Source: Rhodococcus antarcticus (GTDB lineage Bacteria > Actinomycetota > Actinomycetes > Mycobacteriales > Mycobacteriaceae). Taken from it: a stretch of DNA of 64,000 bases. Positions 17,458 through 25,440 of the stretch are shown in pieces. Below the pieces are notes generated by a model. The model had not been told where the DNA came from, did not search any database, and worked only from the letters and a program-made list of their open reading frames with translations. Position 1 is the stretch's first letter. Each line of letters begins with the position of its first letter. Position numbers and translations under genes: made by a program. The stretch lies in NCBI RefSeq assembly GCF_026153295.1, contig NZ_CP110615.1, positions 1,116,001 to 1,180,000 on the forward strand, in the 5' to 3' direction.

Positions 17458-18147
17458 TCAGCAGTTCGCGTTGCTCGCAGCGTCCAGGCTCGCCTGGTCG
17501 ATCGTGGCGGGGGTGCCCGGCGCTGCCGAGTTCAGCGCCGTCAGCACGGTCTGGGCGGCGGCGCTGGGGGTCACGGCGCTGAAGGTGGTCCCGAGGGCGA
17601 GGTCGACGACGGCATCGGCGCGAGCGTCCTGGACGAGCTCGGCGCAGGGCACGACGAGCGCCAGCGTGCGCGCCTGGGCGAGTCCGGCGGGGCCGAAGCG
17701 GATCTGGCCCACGCACTGCATGTTCTGGTCGGTGTAGATCGTGTCGTTGCCGCTGGGCTTGTCCGCCGCGGGCACGAAGCCGATCTGGGGCTGTGCGAGC
17801 TCGGCGGAGACGAGCCCCGCCTGGCCCCGCTGACCGTTCGCGTTGAGCACGCGCACGCTGGTGTCCCGCGGGGCGGCGGGCGCGGTCGCCTCGAGGGTGG
17901 TGCGGTTCACGGTGGTGCCGACCACCGGAGCAGCGGCGGCGGGGACGGCGGGATCACTGCTGGCCGACGGGGTCGGGGGGGCCGGGCAGGCGGACGCCCC
18001 GGCGACGGTGGCCTCGCTGCCGAGCACCTGGCGCCACACCACGCCCACCACCACGGCCAGCACGAGCAGGAGAACCAGGGCGGGGAGGCGCCGTCGCCGG
18101 CGGTAGCCACCCCGGCCCGTCGCGGTCTCCTCTGAGGTCGTCACCAC
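17458..18147 (-). CDS. cei: envelope integrity protein Cei
   Basis: This 229-residue protein has a short basic cytoplasmic N-terminus (YRRRRRLP), one membrane helix at about 20-42, a Pro/Ala-rich linker and an extracytoplasmic LytR_C-like domain. The domain carries VRVLNANGQRGQAGLVSAEL and a C-terminal part with paired cysteines (QNMQCVG, VVPCAEL, final C). It matches the mycobacterial Cei protein (Rv2700) in length, domain and position next to suhB and DUF4193. Cei is needed for cell-envelope integrity and its mechanism is unknown. The start is one of two adjacent GTG codons (18147 or 18144). Confidence 0.85.
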   Translation of the reverse strand: MVTTSEETATGRGGYRRRRRLPALVLLLVLAVVVGVVWRQVLGSEATVAGASACPAPPTPSASSDPAVPAAAAPVVGTTVNRTTLEATAPAAPRDTSVRVLNANGQRGQAGLVSAELAQPQIGFVPAADKPSGNDTIYTDQNMQCVGQIRFGPAGLAQARTLALVVPCAELVQDARADAVVDLALGTTFSAVTPSAAAQTVLTALNSAAPGTPATIDQASLDAASNANC

Positions 18148-18276
18148 CGTGTCGTCGGACCTTCCACTCTGCTGCGGCGACCGTGCGCCGTCCTGCCCGC
18201 CGCGCCGGGTGCGTCGCGGGCGCCCCAGCCTAGGGGCGCGGGCTCGTGCCCCGGCGCGGCCGCGCCGGGGCCCGGG

Positions 18277-19431
18277 TCACTCGAGCCCGTGGTCCAGCAC
18301 GTGGTGGCCGAGGGCGACCAGCGGGTCGAGCGCGCCCTGCAGTCCGCGGCCGGTGCGGGCGTCGGCGGCGCCGGCGCTGGCGCGGGCCACCACCCCGGCG
18401 AGCACCACCGCGAGCTTGAACGCGCCGAAGCCGACGTAGAACGGGACCTGCTCGGCGAGCTGGTCGGGGTCGAGCGCCCGTCTCTGCGCGTACCGCGCCA
18501 CCACCTCCGTGCGGGTGGGGAAGCCGGGCGCGCTGCTCGCGCTCGGCAGGTACTGCGCCGCGCTCCACGGCGGGCGCTCCTGCGCCTGGTGCCAGTACAC
18601 GAGCAGCAGCCCGACGTCGGCCAGCGGGTCGCCGAGGGTGGACATCTCCCAGTCGAGCACGGCGCGCACCCGCGTGGGCTCGGCCCGGTCGAAGATCGTG
18701 TTCTCCAGCCGGTAGTCCCCGTGCACCACCGACACGGCGTCGGAGGTGGGCACGGCCGCGGCCAGGCGCTCACCCAGCCTGGTCAGCTCGGGGCGGTCGG
18801 CACCGGCACCGTCCGCGGCGCCGAAGGCCTCCCGCCAGGTCTCCCACTGGGTGCCCCACCGGCGCACCTGCCGGGTCATGAAGCCCGCGGGGCGGCCGAA
18901 CTCCGCCAGGCCCACCGACGCGGGGTCCACGGCGTGCAGGTCGGCGAGCACGTCCACCACGGCGTTGCCCGCCGCCCAGCGCTGCTCGGGGGTGCTCACC
19001 CAGGGCTGCGTGGCCGAGCCGGGGGGCACCACGCCGTCCACGAGCTCCATGACGTAGAAGGGCGCGCCGAGGACGTCGCCGGTGGTCTCGGTGGCCAGCA
19101 CGCGGGGGACCGGGACGGCGGTGTGCTCCAGCCCGGTGAGCACGCGCTGCTCGCGCCCCATGTCGTGCGCGGTGGCCGCCACCGAGCCCAGCGGCGGCCG
19201 CCGGAGCACGACGGAGCCGGCGGTGCTCGTCACCGAGTAGGTGAGGTTCGACCGCCCGTCGCCGATGGGGGCCACGCGGGACTCCGCCCACGCCGGGTCT
19301 CCCAGCTGCTGGGCCAGCCACGGGCCCACCACGGCCGGTGGGGCGCCGGCGGCGACGGTGTCGACGGCTCCGCCCGGGACGGTGTCGGCGGGCTGGTCGG
19401 GCGTCGTCGGCGACGTCGTGTCGTGGCTCAC
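18277..19431 (-). CDS. phosphotransferase family protein, APH/choline kinase-like
   Basis: This 384-residue kinase-fold protein belongs to the aminoglycoside phosphotransferase-like group that in actinobacteria often accompanies acyl-CoA dehydrogenases. The catalytic loop VVHGDYRLENTIFD is near residue 243 and the metal-binding AVLDWEMSTLGDPLADVG follows it. The N-terminal nucleotide-binding lobe has GRSNLTYSV and VVLRRPP. The substrate is unknown, and antibiotic resistance should not be assumed. I start at the GTG at 19431: TACGGT stands 6 bases before it, which suggests a leaderless transcript, and residues upstream are not conserved-looking. It is an insertion relative to the M. tuberculosis gene order as I recall it. 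Confidence 0.82.
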   Translation of the reverse strand: MSHDTTSPTTPDQPADTVPGGAVDTVAAGAPPAVVGPWLAQQLGDPAWAESRVAPIGDGRSNLTYSVTSTAGSVVLRRPPLGSVAATAHDMGREQRVLTGLEHTAVPVPRVLATETTGDVLGAPFYVMELVDGVVPPGSATQPWVSTPEQRWAAGNAVVDVLADLHAVDPASVGLAEFGRPAGFMTRQVRRWGTQWETWREAFGAADGAGADRPELTRLGERLAAAVPTSDAVSVVHGDYRLENTIFDRAEPTRVRAVLDWEMSTLGDPLADVGLLLVYWHQAQERPPWSAAQYLPSASSAPGFPTRTEVVARYAQRRALDPDQLAEQVPFYVGFGAFKLAVVLAGVVARASAGAADARTGRGLQGALDPLVALGHHVLDHGLE

Positions 19432-19787
19432 CGCCGCACCGTACAACCGCGCCCTCCGGCCGCCCGTGCCGCCCGGGTGTGCCCGTCGGCGAGGGCGGGT
19501 CCCGGTGGGCTATTGTCCAGCCGCCTCACGGGTCCGTGGGGCGTCCACGACCCCCTGCCCACCGGTGAGACGCACGTCACAGCAGCGCAGCTGCGACGGC
19601 GGGCACAACTACCCGTTCCCGCACGTTGTGCAGCCGCACGGCAGCGGAGCAGGGGCACGACCACCAGGCACGACCCACGCCGCCGGCCACCACCGGGACG
19701 GACCAGCCGTCGAGCCACCGGCGGGCCAGCACCACGCACGAGAACGCGCACCCGCGAGAGCACGCGCAGGACAGGGGTTTGAGGAAC
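19432..19787. other. 356-base intergenic region, APH-like gene to DUF4193
   Basis: No gene is seen. It holds a leaderless-type -10 box for the leftward APH-like gene (19438-19443) and a TATTGT (19511-19516) that could be the -10 box for DUF4193 with a long leader. A 7-bp inverted repeat, gcacaac and gttgtgc, with a 15-base gap lies near 19609-19637 in that leader. Confidence 0.4.
19438..19443 (-). promoter_or_regulatory. -10 box TACGGT, leaderless start of the APH-like gene
   Basis: TACGGT on the minus strand ends 6 bases before the GTG at 19431. No Shine-Dalgarno sequence lies between. Confidence 0.5.
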
Positions 19788-20090
19788 ATGGCACAGGACT
19801 ACGACGCTCCGCGTCGCACCGAGTCCGACGAGGTCTCGGAGGACTCGCTGGAGGAGCTCAAGGCCCGCCGCAACGAGGCGCAGTCCTCCGCGGTCGACGT
19901 CGACGAGACGGACACGGCGGAGTCGTTCGAGCTCCCCGGGGCCGATCTCTCGGGCGAGGAGCTCTCCGTCCGGGTGGTGCCCAAGCAGGCCGACGAGTTC
20001 ACCTGCTCGAGCTGCTTCCTGGTCCACCACCGCAGCCGGTACGCCGGTGATCGGAAGGGTCTCGCGATCTGCCGGGACTGCGCCGCCTGA
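19788..20090 (+). CDS. DUF4193 family zinc-ribbon-like protein
   Basis: This 100-residue protein is very close in length and sequence to mycobacterial Rv2699c. An acidic N-terminal half (RRTESDEVSEDSLEELKARR) is followed by SFELPGADLSGEEL and a C-terminal CSSC...CRDC four-cysteine ribbon. DUF4193 proteins are small, conserved in actinobacteria and often near sigA; the ribbon suggests nucleic-acid or protein binding, but the role is unproven. The ATG at 19788 has GAGG 3 bases upstream, closer than usual. It converges with DUF3093, 18 bases apart. Confidence 0.93.
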   Translation: MAQDYDAPRRTESDEVSEDSLEELKARRNEAQSSAVDVDETDTAESFELPGADLSGEELSVRVVPKQADEFTCSSCFLVHHRSRYAGDRKGLAICRDCAA

Positions 20091-20108
20091 ACTGACGCGA
20101 CCGGTCGG

Positions 20109-20657
20109 TCAGGCGGGGCTGCCGGCCCCGTCGACCACGGTGACGCCCCCGGCCCGCAGCGCGCCCAGCAGGCGCTGCGGGTGCCGGGTGCTCAGGAGCC
20201 AGTAGGGCGTGGGGTCGTCGGGGTCGTCGAGCACCAGCAGCACCATCGTCGGCACGAAGGAGCGGTGCTGCACGAACGCCGACGGGTCGAGCTGGCGTCC
20301 GAGCGCCGCGCGCTTGGCCGAGGCGGGGACGGCGGCCGCCCGGGCCACCACGTCGAGCGGCAGGTGCGCCTGCCCCACCCGGAGCTCGCCCTCGGTCACC
20401 TGCACCCGCATGCGGCCGTAGCGGGCGATGAGCCACACGACCAGCGGCACGAGCACCACGTACGGCAACCACGCCTGCACGCCGGGGCTCCCCATGTGCA
20501 CCTCGGCGGCGAGGATCAGCGTGGGGCCCAGCCCGGCCACCCACCACCACGCCGGCACGCTCAGCCGCTCGTCGTGCTGCGCCCCGGCGGGATCCGCCCC
20601 GTCGCGTGGCCCCGGCACCGTCGGCACGGTCAGCGGCGGAAGAGAAAGGTCAGCCAT
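20109..20657 (-). CDS. DUF3093 family membrane protein
   Basis: This 182-residue protein has two predicted membrane helices, at about 35-55 ([15 protein letters not shown]) and 65-80 ([16 protein letters not shown]), followed by a soluble C-terminal domain with [21 protein letters not shown] and [16 protein letters not shown]. It matches DUF3093, which has no known function. It occupies the Rv2698 position next to dut in the mycobacterial order. The start ATG at 20657 lies inside a CCATGG that also provides an ATG on the other strand. No good ribosome site is visible. Confidence 0.85.
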   Translation of the reverse strand: MADLSLPPLTVPTVPGPRDGADPAGAQHDERLSVPAWWWVAGLGPTLILAAEVHMGSPGVQAWLPYVVLVPLVVWLIARYGRMRVQVTEGELRVGQAHLPLDVVARAAAVPASAKRAALGRQLDPSAFVQHRSFVPTMVLLVLDDPDDPTPYWLLSTRHPQRLLGALRAGGVTVVDGAGSPA

Positions 20658-20668
20658 GGATCCCAGAG

Positions 20669-20674
20669 TAGTCT
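20669..20674 (+). promoter_or_regulatory. -10 box TAGTCT, leaderless start of dut
   Basis: TAGTCT ends 8 bases before the GTG at 20683 with no Shine-Dalgarno between. It favours that GTG over the in-frame ATG at 20656, which lies upstream of the box. Confidence 0.5.
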
Positions 20675-20682
20675 CGCCCGTC

Positions 20683-21186
20683 GTGCTCCCTTCCTCCGCC
20701 CGCGACGGCCTCCCGCTCGACGTGCCCGTGCGGGTGCTCGACGTGGAGCTCGGCCTGCCCCGGCGGGCCCGGGAGGGCGACGCCGGGCTGGACCTGCTGG
20801 CACGGACCGACGTCCGGCTCGAGCCGGGGGCGCGCGCCCTCGTGGGCACCGGGCTGGCACTTGCCCTGCCGGTCGGGACCGTGGGCCTCGTGCACCCGCG
20901 CTCGGGTCTCGCGGCCCGGGCCGGGCTGACGGTGCTGAACGCGCCGGGCACGGTCGACTCCGGCTACCGCGGTGAGGTCCTCGTCTGCCTGGTCAACCAC
21001 GACTCGACGGAGGCCGTCCAGGTGCGCCGGGGCGACCGGATCGCACAGCTGCTCGTGCAGCGGGTCGAGGACGTGCGCCTGGTGCCGGTGGAGGAGCTGC
21101 CCGCGTCCGAGCGCGGGGAGCAGGGGCACGGGTCGAGCGGCGGGCACACCAGTCTCGTCGGCGGCGTGGGACCGGGAGGTCGGTGA
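20683..21186 (+). CDS. dut: dUTP diphosphatase (dUTPase)
   Basis: This 167-residue trimeric dUTPase hydrolyses dUTP to dUMP and pyrophosphate, keeping uracil out of DNA and feeding dTMP synthesis. All five motifs are present: GDAGLDLL (I), PRSGLA (II), [11 protein letters not shown] (III), [10 protein letters not shown] (IV) and a C-terminal [10 protein letters not shown] (V), where His replaces the usual Phe as in mycobacteria. The GTG at 20683 is preferred over the ATG at 20656 because a TAGTCT box precedes it and homologues start near here. The stop overlaps the DUF3710 start as GTGA, which indicates coupled translation. Confidence 0.95.
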   Translation: MLPSSARDGLPLDVPVRVLDVELGLPRRAREGDAGLDLLARTDVRLEPGARALVGTGLALALPVGTVGLVHPRSGLAARAGLTVLNAPGTVDSGYRGEVLVCLVNHDSTEAVQVRRGDRIAQLLVQRVEDVRLVPVEELPASERGEQGHGSSGGHTSLVGGVGPGGR

Positions 21187-21941
21187 CGGTGTTCGGACGA
21201 CGGAGCAAGAAGAACGGGGTGACCCCGGTCGACGAGCGGGCACCGCTGGGTGACCCGGGCGGCGAGCGGGACGCGTCCACCGACGAGGACGGTCCCGAGA
21301 CCGGCCCCTGGGACAGCAGCGAGGTCGGACCACCCACCGAGGGAGAGGGTCGTCTGGACCTCGGCTCGGTCCGGGTGCCGATGCCCGAGGGTGGCCAGGT
21401 CCAGGTGGAGATGGAGACCTCCGGCTCGGTCCGCTCGGTGCACCTGGTGACGGCGGACGGGCGGATCACCGTGGCGGCCTTCGCGGCCCCGCGCAGTCCC
21501 GGCCAGTGGCGCGAGGTGGCCGCCGAGCTGTCCCAGGGCCTGCGTGCAGACCAGGCGCAGGTCACCGTGGAGGACGGCCCGTGGGGCCGTGAGGTGCTCG
21601 GCATCGGTCCCGGGGGGGCCATGCGCTTCCTCGGTGTAGACGGCCCGCGGTGGATGGTGCGCTGCGTGGCGTCCGGCCCGGCCTCCACCGTGGCTGCGCT
21701 GGCCGTGACGGCCCGTGAGGTGCTCGCCGACACGGTCGTGGTCCGTGGGGACGAGCCCCTGCCCGTGCGCACGACGCTGCCGGTCACGCTGCCCGCGGTG
21801 CTGGTGCAGCAGCTCGACGCGGCCCGGGCCCAGGCCGCCGAGCAGGCCGCCATGTCGGCGGCCGACCAGCAGACCGGGGACCCGGACGGCGGCTCCTCGG
21901 CGATGCAGCAGGCCGAGGGCGTGGCCCCCGGACCGCAGTAG
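21183..21941 (+). CDS. DUF3710 family protein
   Basis: This 252-residue protein has a basic start (GRRSKKNG), an acidic linker to about 55, then the DUF3710 core: [39 protein letters not shown] and [10 protein letters not shown]. The C-terminus (from about 205) is Ala/Gln-rich and probably disordered. The family is actinobacterial and its function unknown, but it consistently follows dut. It is translationally coupled to dut through the GTGA overlap at 21183-21186. Confidence 0.9.
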   Translation: MTVFGRRSKKNGVTPVDERAPLGDPGGERDASTDEDGPETGPWDSSEVGPPTEGEGRLDLGSVRVPMPEGGQVQVEMETSGSVRSVHLVTADGRITVAAFAAPRSPGQWREVAAELSQGLRADQAQVTVEDGPWGREVLGIGPGGAMRFLGVDGPRWMVRCVASGPASTVAALAVTAREVLADTVVVRGDEPLPVRTTLPVTLPAVLVQQLDAARAQAAEQAAMSAADQQTGDPDGGSSAMQQAEGVAPGPQ

Positions 21942-22011
21942 CGCCCACCTGCTCGCGGATTCCTGCGCGGTGCTCGACCCGGCCGGGTGGGTGCACCCGG
22001 GGGGCGCTGGA

Positions 22012-22728
22012 TCAGCCGGCGGTGCCGCCGGCCTGCTGCCACGCCCGGACGGCCGCGCGGCCCAGCGAACCGGGATCGGCACCGAGCTCGGCCAGGGTGA
22101 CCAGCTCCAGCCGCGCCGCCGGGGCGGCCGTGGCCAGCTCCAGGGCCACCGCGAGCGGGTGCACCGGGTCGTCCACCGCGGCCACGAGGCCGATCGGGAC
22201 GTCGAGGGCGGCGAGTGCGGTGACGGTGGGCGCGAGGTGTGCCGCCGCCTCGTCCAGCGCTGCGGGCAGGTGCGGCCACTGGCGGCTCCAGGCCCGGCGC
22301 AGCTCTGCGGCCAGCCACGGGGGTGAACCCGCCTGCACCTCGGCCAGGGCACCCTGCAGCCCCAGCTCCCGCAGCCGCGCGGCGCTGTGCGCGGCGAGCA
22401 CGGCCGCTGCCGCGCCGGCGGGCGCACCCCACCAGGCGGGCAGGGCGAGCAGCAGCCCACAGGCGCGGCCCGGGTGCCGCAGCGCCCACCCGGCGGCCAC
22501 CGCTGCGCCCAGGGACACCCCGCCGACGAGCAGCGGACCGGGCTCCGCCGCAGCCTCGTCCAGCGCCCGTCGGCCCGAGTCCGCGACCGCCGACGGGTCG
22601 GGTTCCACGGCCACCGCACGCGCGCCCACGGCGGACAGCGCAGCGGAGAACGCGCGGCCGAGGAACACCGCGTCGGAGCCGCTGCCGGGCAGCAGCAGGG
22701 CGCGCGTCGGCGGGGTGGCGGAATGCAC
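22012..22728 (-). CDS. alpha/beta hydrolase family protein
   Basis: This protein of about 238 residues has an alpha/beta hydrolase pattern: ALLLPGSGSD near the N-terminus (oxyanion region), GGVSLGAAVAAG as nucleophile elbow and VAAVDDPVHP as the acid/His-bearing segment. It occupies the position of Rv2695 between DUF3710 and the OB-fold gene. The substrate is unknown. The start is uncertain: a GTG at 22728 gives VHSATPPTRALLLPG, while GTG at 22755 would overlap the -35 element of the divergent OB-fold promoter. Neither has a ribosome site. Confidence 0.75.
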   Translation of the reverse strand: MHSATPPTRALLLPGSGSDAVFLGRAFSAALSAVGARAVAVEPDPSAVADSGRRALDEAAAEPGPLLVGGVSLGAAVAAGWALRHPGRACGLLLALPAWWGAPAGAAAAVLAAHSAARLRELGLQGALAEVQAGSPPWLAAELRRAWSRQWPHLPAALDEAAAHLAPTVTALAALDVPIGLVAAVDDPVHPLAVALELATAAPAARLELVTLAELGADPGSLGRAAVRAWQQAGGTAG

Positions 22729-22748
22729 CGGAGGAGTGTGCCCGTCGG

Positions 22749-22779
22749 TTGACACGGTCGGTGCGGGCGCGGCTACGCT
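22749..22779 (+). promoter_or_regulatory. sigma-70 type promoter for the OB-fold gene
   Basis: A consensus -35 TTGACA at 22749-22754 is followed, after a longish 19-base spacer, by TACGCT at 22774-22779. The start ATG of the OB-fold gene is 55 bases downstream. Confidence 0.5.
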
Positions 22780-22834
22780 GGCGCCTGCACCGACCGGACG
22801 CACCGGTCACCCCACCCGTGCCAGGAGCGCTCCC

Positions 22835-23212
22835 ATGGCCAGCACCGCCGCCGGCTACTTCCGTCGTCTCGCACGACGCATCACCACCGACGTGGACACC
22901 CTGGACGCCCGCGAGATGTCGGAGACCTCCGAGGCCTCCGGCGCCCAGCGGGCCTGCGACTGCTCCCGTGGCGAGGAGGTCACGGTGCTGGGCCGGCTCC
23001 GCTCCGTCGAGGTCTGCCCGCAGGCCGCCGCGGCCACGCTGGAGGCCGAGCTCTTCGACGGCACCGAGGGTGTGACGCTGGTGTGGATCGGTCGTCGCCG
23101 CATTCCCGGCATCGAGCCCGGACGCACCATCCGCGTGCACGGGCGCCTCGCCGAGCGGGACGGCCGCAAGGTCCTCTACAACCCGGAGTACGAGCTGAAG
23201 TGCACGTCCTGA
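22835..23212 (+). CDS. OB-fold nucleic acid binding domain protein
   Basis: This 125-residue protein has a helical N-terminus (YFRRLARRITTDVDTLDAREM) and an OB-fold domain from about 45 to the end with VTVLGRLRSVEV, LVWIGRRRIPGI and IRVHGRLAERDGRKVLYNPEYEL. It corresponds to Rv2694c in the mycobacterial order. The OB fold suggests RNA or DNA binding; the actual partner is unknown. AGGAG lies 9 bases before the ATG at 22835. It is followed after 22 bases by DUF3159, probably in one operon. Confidence 0.9.
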   Translation: MASTAAGYFRRLARRITTDVDTLDAREMSETSEASGAQRACDCSRGEEVTVLGRLRSVEVCPQAAAATLEAELFDGTEGVTLVWIGRRRIPGIEPGRTIRVHGRLAERDGRKVLYNPEYELKCTS

Positions 23213-23234
23213 GCCGACCCGCGCGGTGCCCCTG

Positions 23235-23954
23235 GTGAGCGCGCCCCGCACCGACGGCTCCAGCACCGACGGCTCCAGCACCGACGGCCTCAACACCGAG
23301 GTCCGCGGCAAGACCATCCTCGAGCAGCTCGGGGGGGTCCCCGGGCTGGTCTCGTCCTCGCTACCGGTGCTCGTCTTCGTCATCGTCAACGCCGCCACCG
23401 GTCTGACGCCGGCCATCTGGTCGGCCGTCGGGGCCGGCACCGCGATCGCCGTGTGGCGGCTGGTGCGGCGGGAGGCCCTCCAGCCCGCGGTCTCCGGCCT
23501 CCTCGGGGTGGCCGTCGCCGCGTACGTCGCGCACCGCACCGGCTCCGCCAAGGGCTTCTTCCTGCTGGGGATCTGGACGAGCGTGCTGTACGGGAGCGCG
23601 TTCGTGGTGTCGGTGCTCGTCCGCTGGCCACTGGTCGGCGTCGCCTGGTCGCTGCTGAACGGGCACGGGTGGTCCTGGCGGCAGAGCCGGGAGGCCGTGC
23701 GCTCCTACGACGTCGCCTCGCTGGCGTGGGCGGTGCTGTTCTTCGCGCGCTTCGCCGTGCAGTACTGGTTGTACAACAGCGACCAGACGGGCTGGCTCGC
23801 CGCGGCCCGGATCGCCATGGGCTGGCCGCTGACCGGGGCGGTGCTGCTGCTCACGGTGTGGGTGGTGCGCCGTGGTGACCGGGCTGCAGCCGCGGCGGAG
23901 GAGACCGTTCGGGCGGCCGTGGACCCGCCGGACGTCGACGGGTGGACGCGCTAG
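23235..23954 (+). CDS. DUF3159 family membrane protein
   Basis: This protein of about 239 residues has five or six predicted membrane helices between residues 40 and 215, including LPVLVFVIVNAATGL and ALFVV-type segments, with RHTGSAKGF-like and YNSDQTGWLA loops typical of DUF3159. The function is unknown. Three copies of a 15-bp repeat (from about 23250) encode TDGSS-like repeats in the N-terminal tail. The GTG at 23235 is chosen over that at 23226 as the start of VSAPRTDG. The stop shares the palindrome CTAG (23951-23954) with the stop of ceoC on the other strand. Confidence 0.88.
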   Translation: MSAPRTDGSSTDGSSTDGLNTEVRGKTILEQLGGVPGLVSSSLPVLVFVIVNAATGLTPAIWSAVGAGTAIAVWRLVRREALQPAVSGLLGVAVAAYVAHRTGSAKGFFLLGIWTSVLYGSAFVVSVLVRWPLVGVAWSLLNGHGWSWRQSREAVRSYDVASLAWAVLFFARFAVQYWLYNSDQTGWLAAARIAMGWPLTGAVLLLTVWVVRRGDRAAAAAEETVRAAVDPPDVDGWTR

Positions 23955-24607
23955 CTCGTCAGCGCCGAGCGGATCTCGTCCTCGACGTCCGCCACGCAGA
24001 CGAAGAACAGCTCGTCGCCCGGCTCCAGCGCGTCGTCGGCCTGGGGCACGATCACCCGTCCGCCGCGAATCACGGTCACCAGGGCTGCGTCGCGTGGCAG
24101 CACCACCGACTTCACGGCGCGTCCGGCCAGGGGGGTGTCCGGGGGCAGCGTCACCTCCACCAGGTTGGCCTGGCCCTGGCGGAAGGTCATCAGCCGCACC
24201 AGGTCGCCCACCGAGACGGCCTCCTCGACCAGCGCCGCCAGCATCCGGGGGGTGGAGACAGCGACGTCCACGCCCCACGCCTCGGTGTAGAGCCACTCGT
24301 TGCGGGGGTCGTTGACGCGAGCGACCACCCGGTGGACCGCGAACTCCGTCTTGGCCAGCAGGCTCACCACGAGGTTGACCTTGTCGTCCCCGGTGGCGGC
24401 GATGACGACGTCACAGTTCTGCACGCCTGCCTCCTCGAGGGAGGCGAGCTCGCAGGCGTCGGCGTTGACCCACTCCGCAGCGGGCACCGACTCGCCGTCG
24501 ATGTGCGCCAGGTTGCGCTCGATGAGCATCACCTCGTGGCCGTTGTCGAGCAGCTCCCGGGCGATGGAGCGGCCCACGGCTCCGGCTCCGGCGATCGTCA
24601 CCCTCAT
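23951..24607 (-). CDS. ceoC: TrkA-type potassium channel/transporter regulatory protein CeoC
   Basis: This 218-residue RCK protein has an N-terminal Rossmann NAD-binding domain with GAGAVGRSIA and VMLIERN, and a C-terminal TrkA_C domain with VEVTLPPDTPLAGRAV and PGDELFFVC. Such proteins gate potassium uptake systems in response to nucleotides or cyclic di-AMP. GGAG lies 9 bases before the ATG at 24607. It follows ceoB on the same strand, 70 bases apart, and that pair stands back to back with a KimA-like transporter gene, its likely target. Confidence 0.92.
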   Translation of the reverse strand: MRVTIAGAGAVGRSIARELLDNGHEVMLIERNLAHIDGESVPAAEWVNADACELASLEEAGVQNCDVVIAATGDDKVNLVVSLLAKTEFAVHRVVARVNDPRNEWLYTEAWGVDVAVSTPRMLAALVEEAVSVGDLVRLMTFRQGQANLVEVTLPPDTPLAGRAVKSVVLPRDAALVTVIRGGRVIVPQADDALEPGDELFFVCVADVEDEIRSALTS

Positions 24608-24677
24608 GCGTGCTGCTCCGTCCGTGGTCGGATGGCCGTTCCGGCGGCTGCGGTGGCCGTCGCTGCGGTCGTGGTCA

Positions 24678-25340
24678 TCAGTCGGTGGGGGGTGCCTGGG
24701 CGGCGAGCGCCTTGGCCTCGGCGACGGTGCCGGAGACCGCGGCCACGAAGACCTGGTCATCGGCCTGCACGGCGGTGTCCCTCACCGGCAGCACCCCGTT
24801 GCCGAAGCGGACGATGAAGGCGACCCGCGCCCCGATGGTCGCCTCGAGCTCGGTCACCCGGTGCCCGGCCCAGTCCTCGTGCAGGTCCAGCCCGACCACG
24901 GCGACCGTGCCCGAGGGGTCTCGCCAGGCCAGTGCGCTCGAGTCGTTGAGCAGGGTGCGCAGGAACCGGTCGGTGGTCCACGGCACGGTGGCCACCGTGG
25001 GGATCCCCAGGCGCTCGTAGACCTTGGCGCGTCCGGCGTCGTAGATCCGTGCGACGACGTGCTCCACGCCGAAGTTCTCGCGGGCCACGCGGGCGGAGAT
25101 GATGTTGGAGTTGTCACCGCTGGAGACCGCGGCGAAGGCTCCGGCCCGCTCGATGCCCGCGGCCAGCAGCACCTCGCGGTCGAAGCCCATCCCGGCGACC
25201 TGCTGGCCCGCGAAGTCCGCGCCGAGGCGGCGGAAGGCGGTCGGGTCGCGGTCGATGACGGCCACCTCGTGACCCAGGCGCTCGAGCCCGGCGGCCAGCG
25301 ACGAGCCCACGCGACCACATCCCATGACGACGACGTGCAC
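24678..25340 (-). CDS. ceoB: TrkA-type potassium uptake regulatory protein CeoB
   Basis: This 220-residue RCK protein is paralogous to CeoC. Its Rossmann motif is GCGRVGSSLA, with VAVIDRDPTAF, and Asp-rich turns follow; the TrkA_C domain ends the protein with VLPVRDTAVQADDQVFVAAV. It should form a hetero-oligomeric ring or pair with CeoC on a potassium transporter. The GTG at 25340 has GAGAGG 8 bases upstream. The start lies 100 bases from the divergent transporter gene, so both directions may share control. Confidence 0.92.
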   Translation of the reverse strand: MHVVVMGCGRVGSSLAAGLERLGHEVAVIDRDPTAFRRLGADFAGQQVAGMGFDREVLLAAGIERAGAFAAVSSGDNSNIISARVARENFGVEHVVARIYDAGRAKVYERLGIPTVATVPWTTDRFLRTLLNDSSALAWRDPSGTVAVVGLDLHEDWAGHRVTELEATIGARVAFIVRFGNGVLPVRDTAVQADDQVFVAAVSGTVAEAKALAAQAPPTD

Positions 25341-25426
25341 TGGTCAGACCTCTCACCGACGAAGACGGGACGGGCAGACGCTACCGGGTCCGGCCGGTCG
25401 CGACCCCGGGCACCACCGCAGGCCTC

Positions 25427-25432
25427 TACGCT
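25427..25432 (+). promoter_or_regulatory. -10 box TACGCT, leaderless start of the KimA-like gene
   Basis: TACGCT ends 8 bases before the GTG at 25441, without a Shine-Dalgarno sequence. Confidence 0.5.
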
Positions 25433-25440
25433 GCGTCGTC

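Noticed and set aside
20656-20682. ATG at 20656 as the dut start
   Set aside because: It lies upstream of the TAGTCT box, overlaps the DUF3093 start, and adds residues absent from homologues.
23250-23294. 15-bp triplet repeat in the DUF3159 leader as a mobile or regulatory repeat
   Set aside because: It encodes a simple TDGSS tail in frame and is best seen as low-complexity coding sequence.
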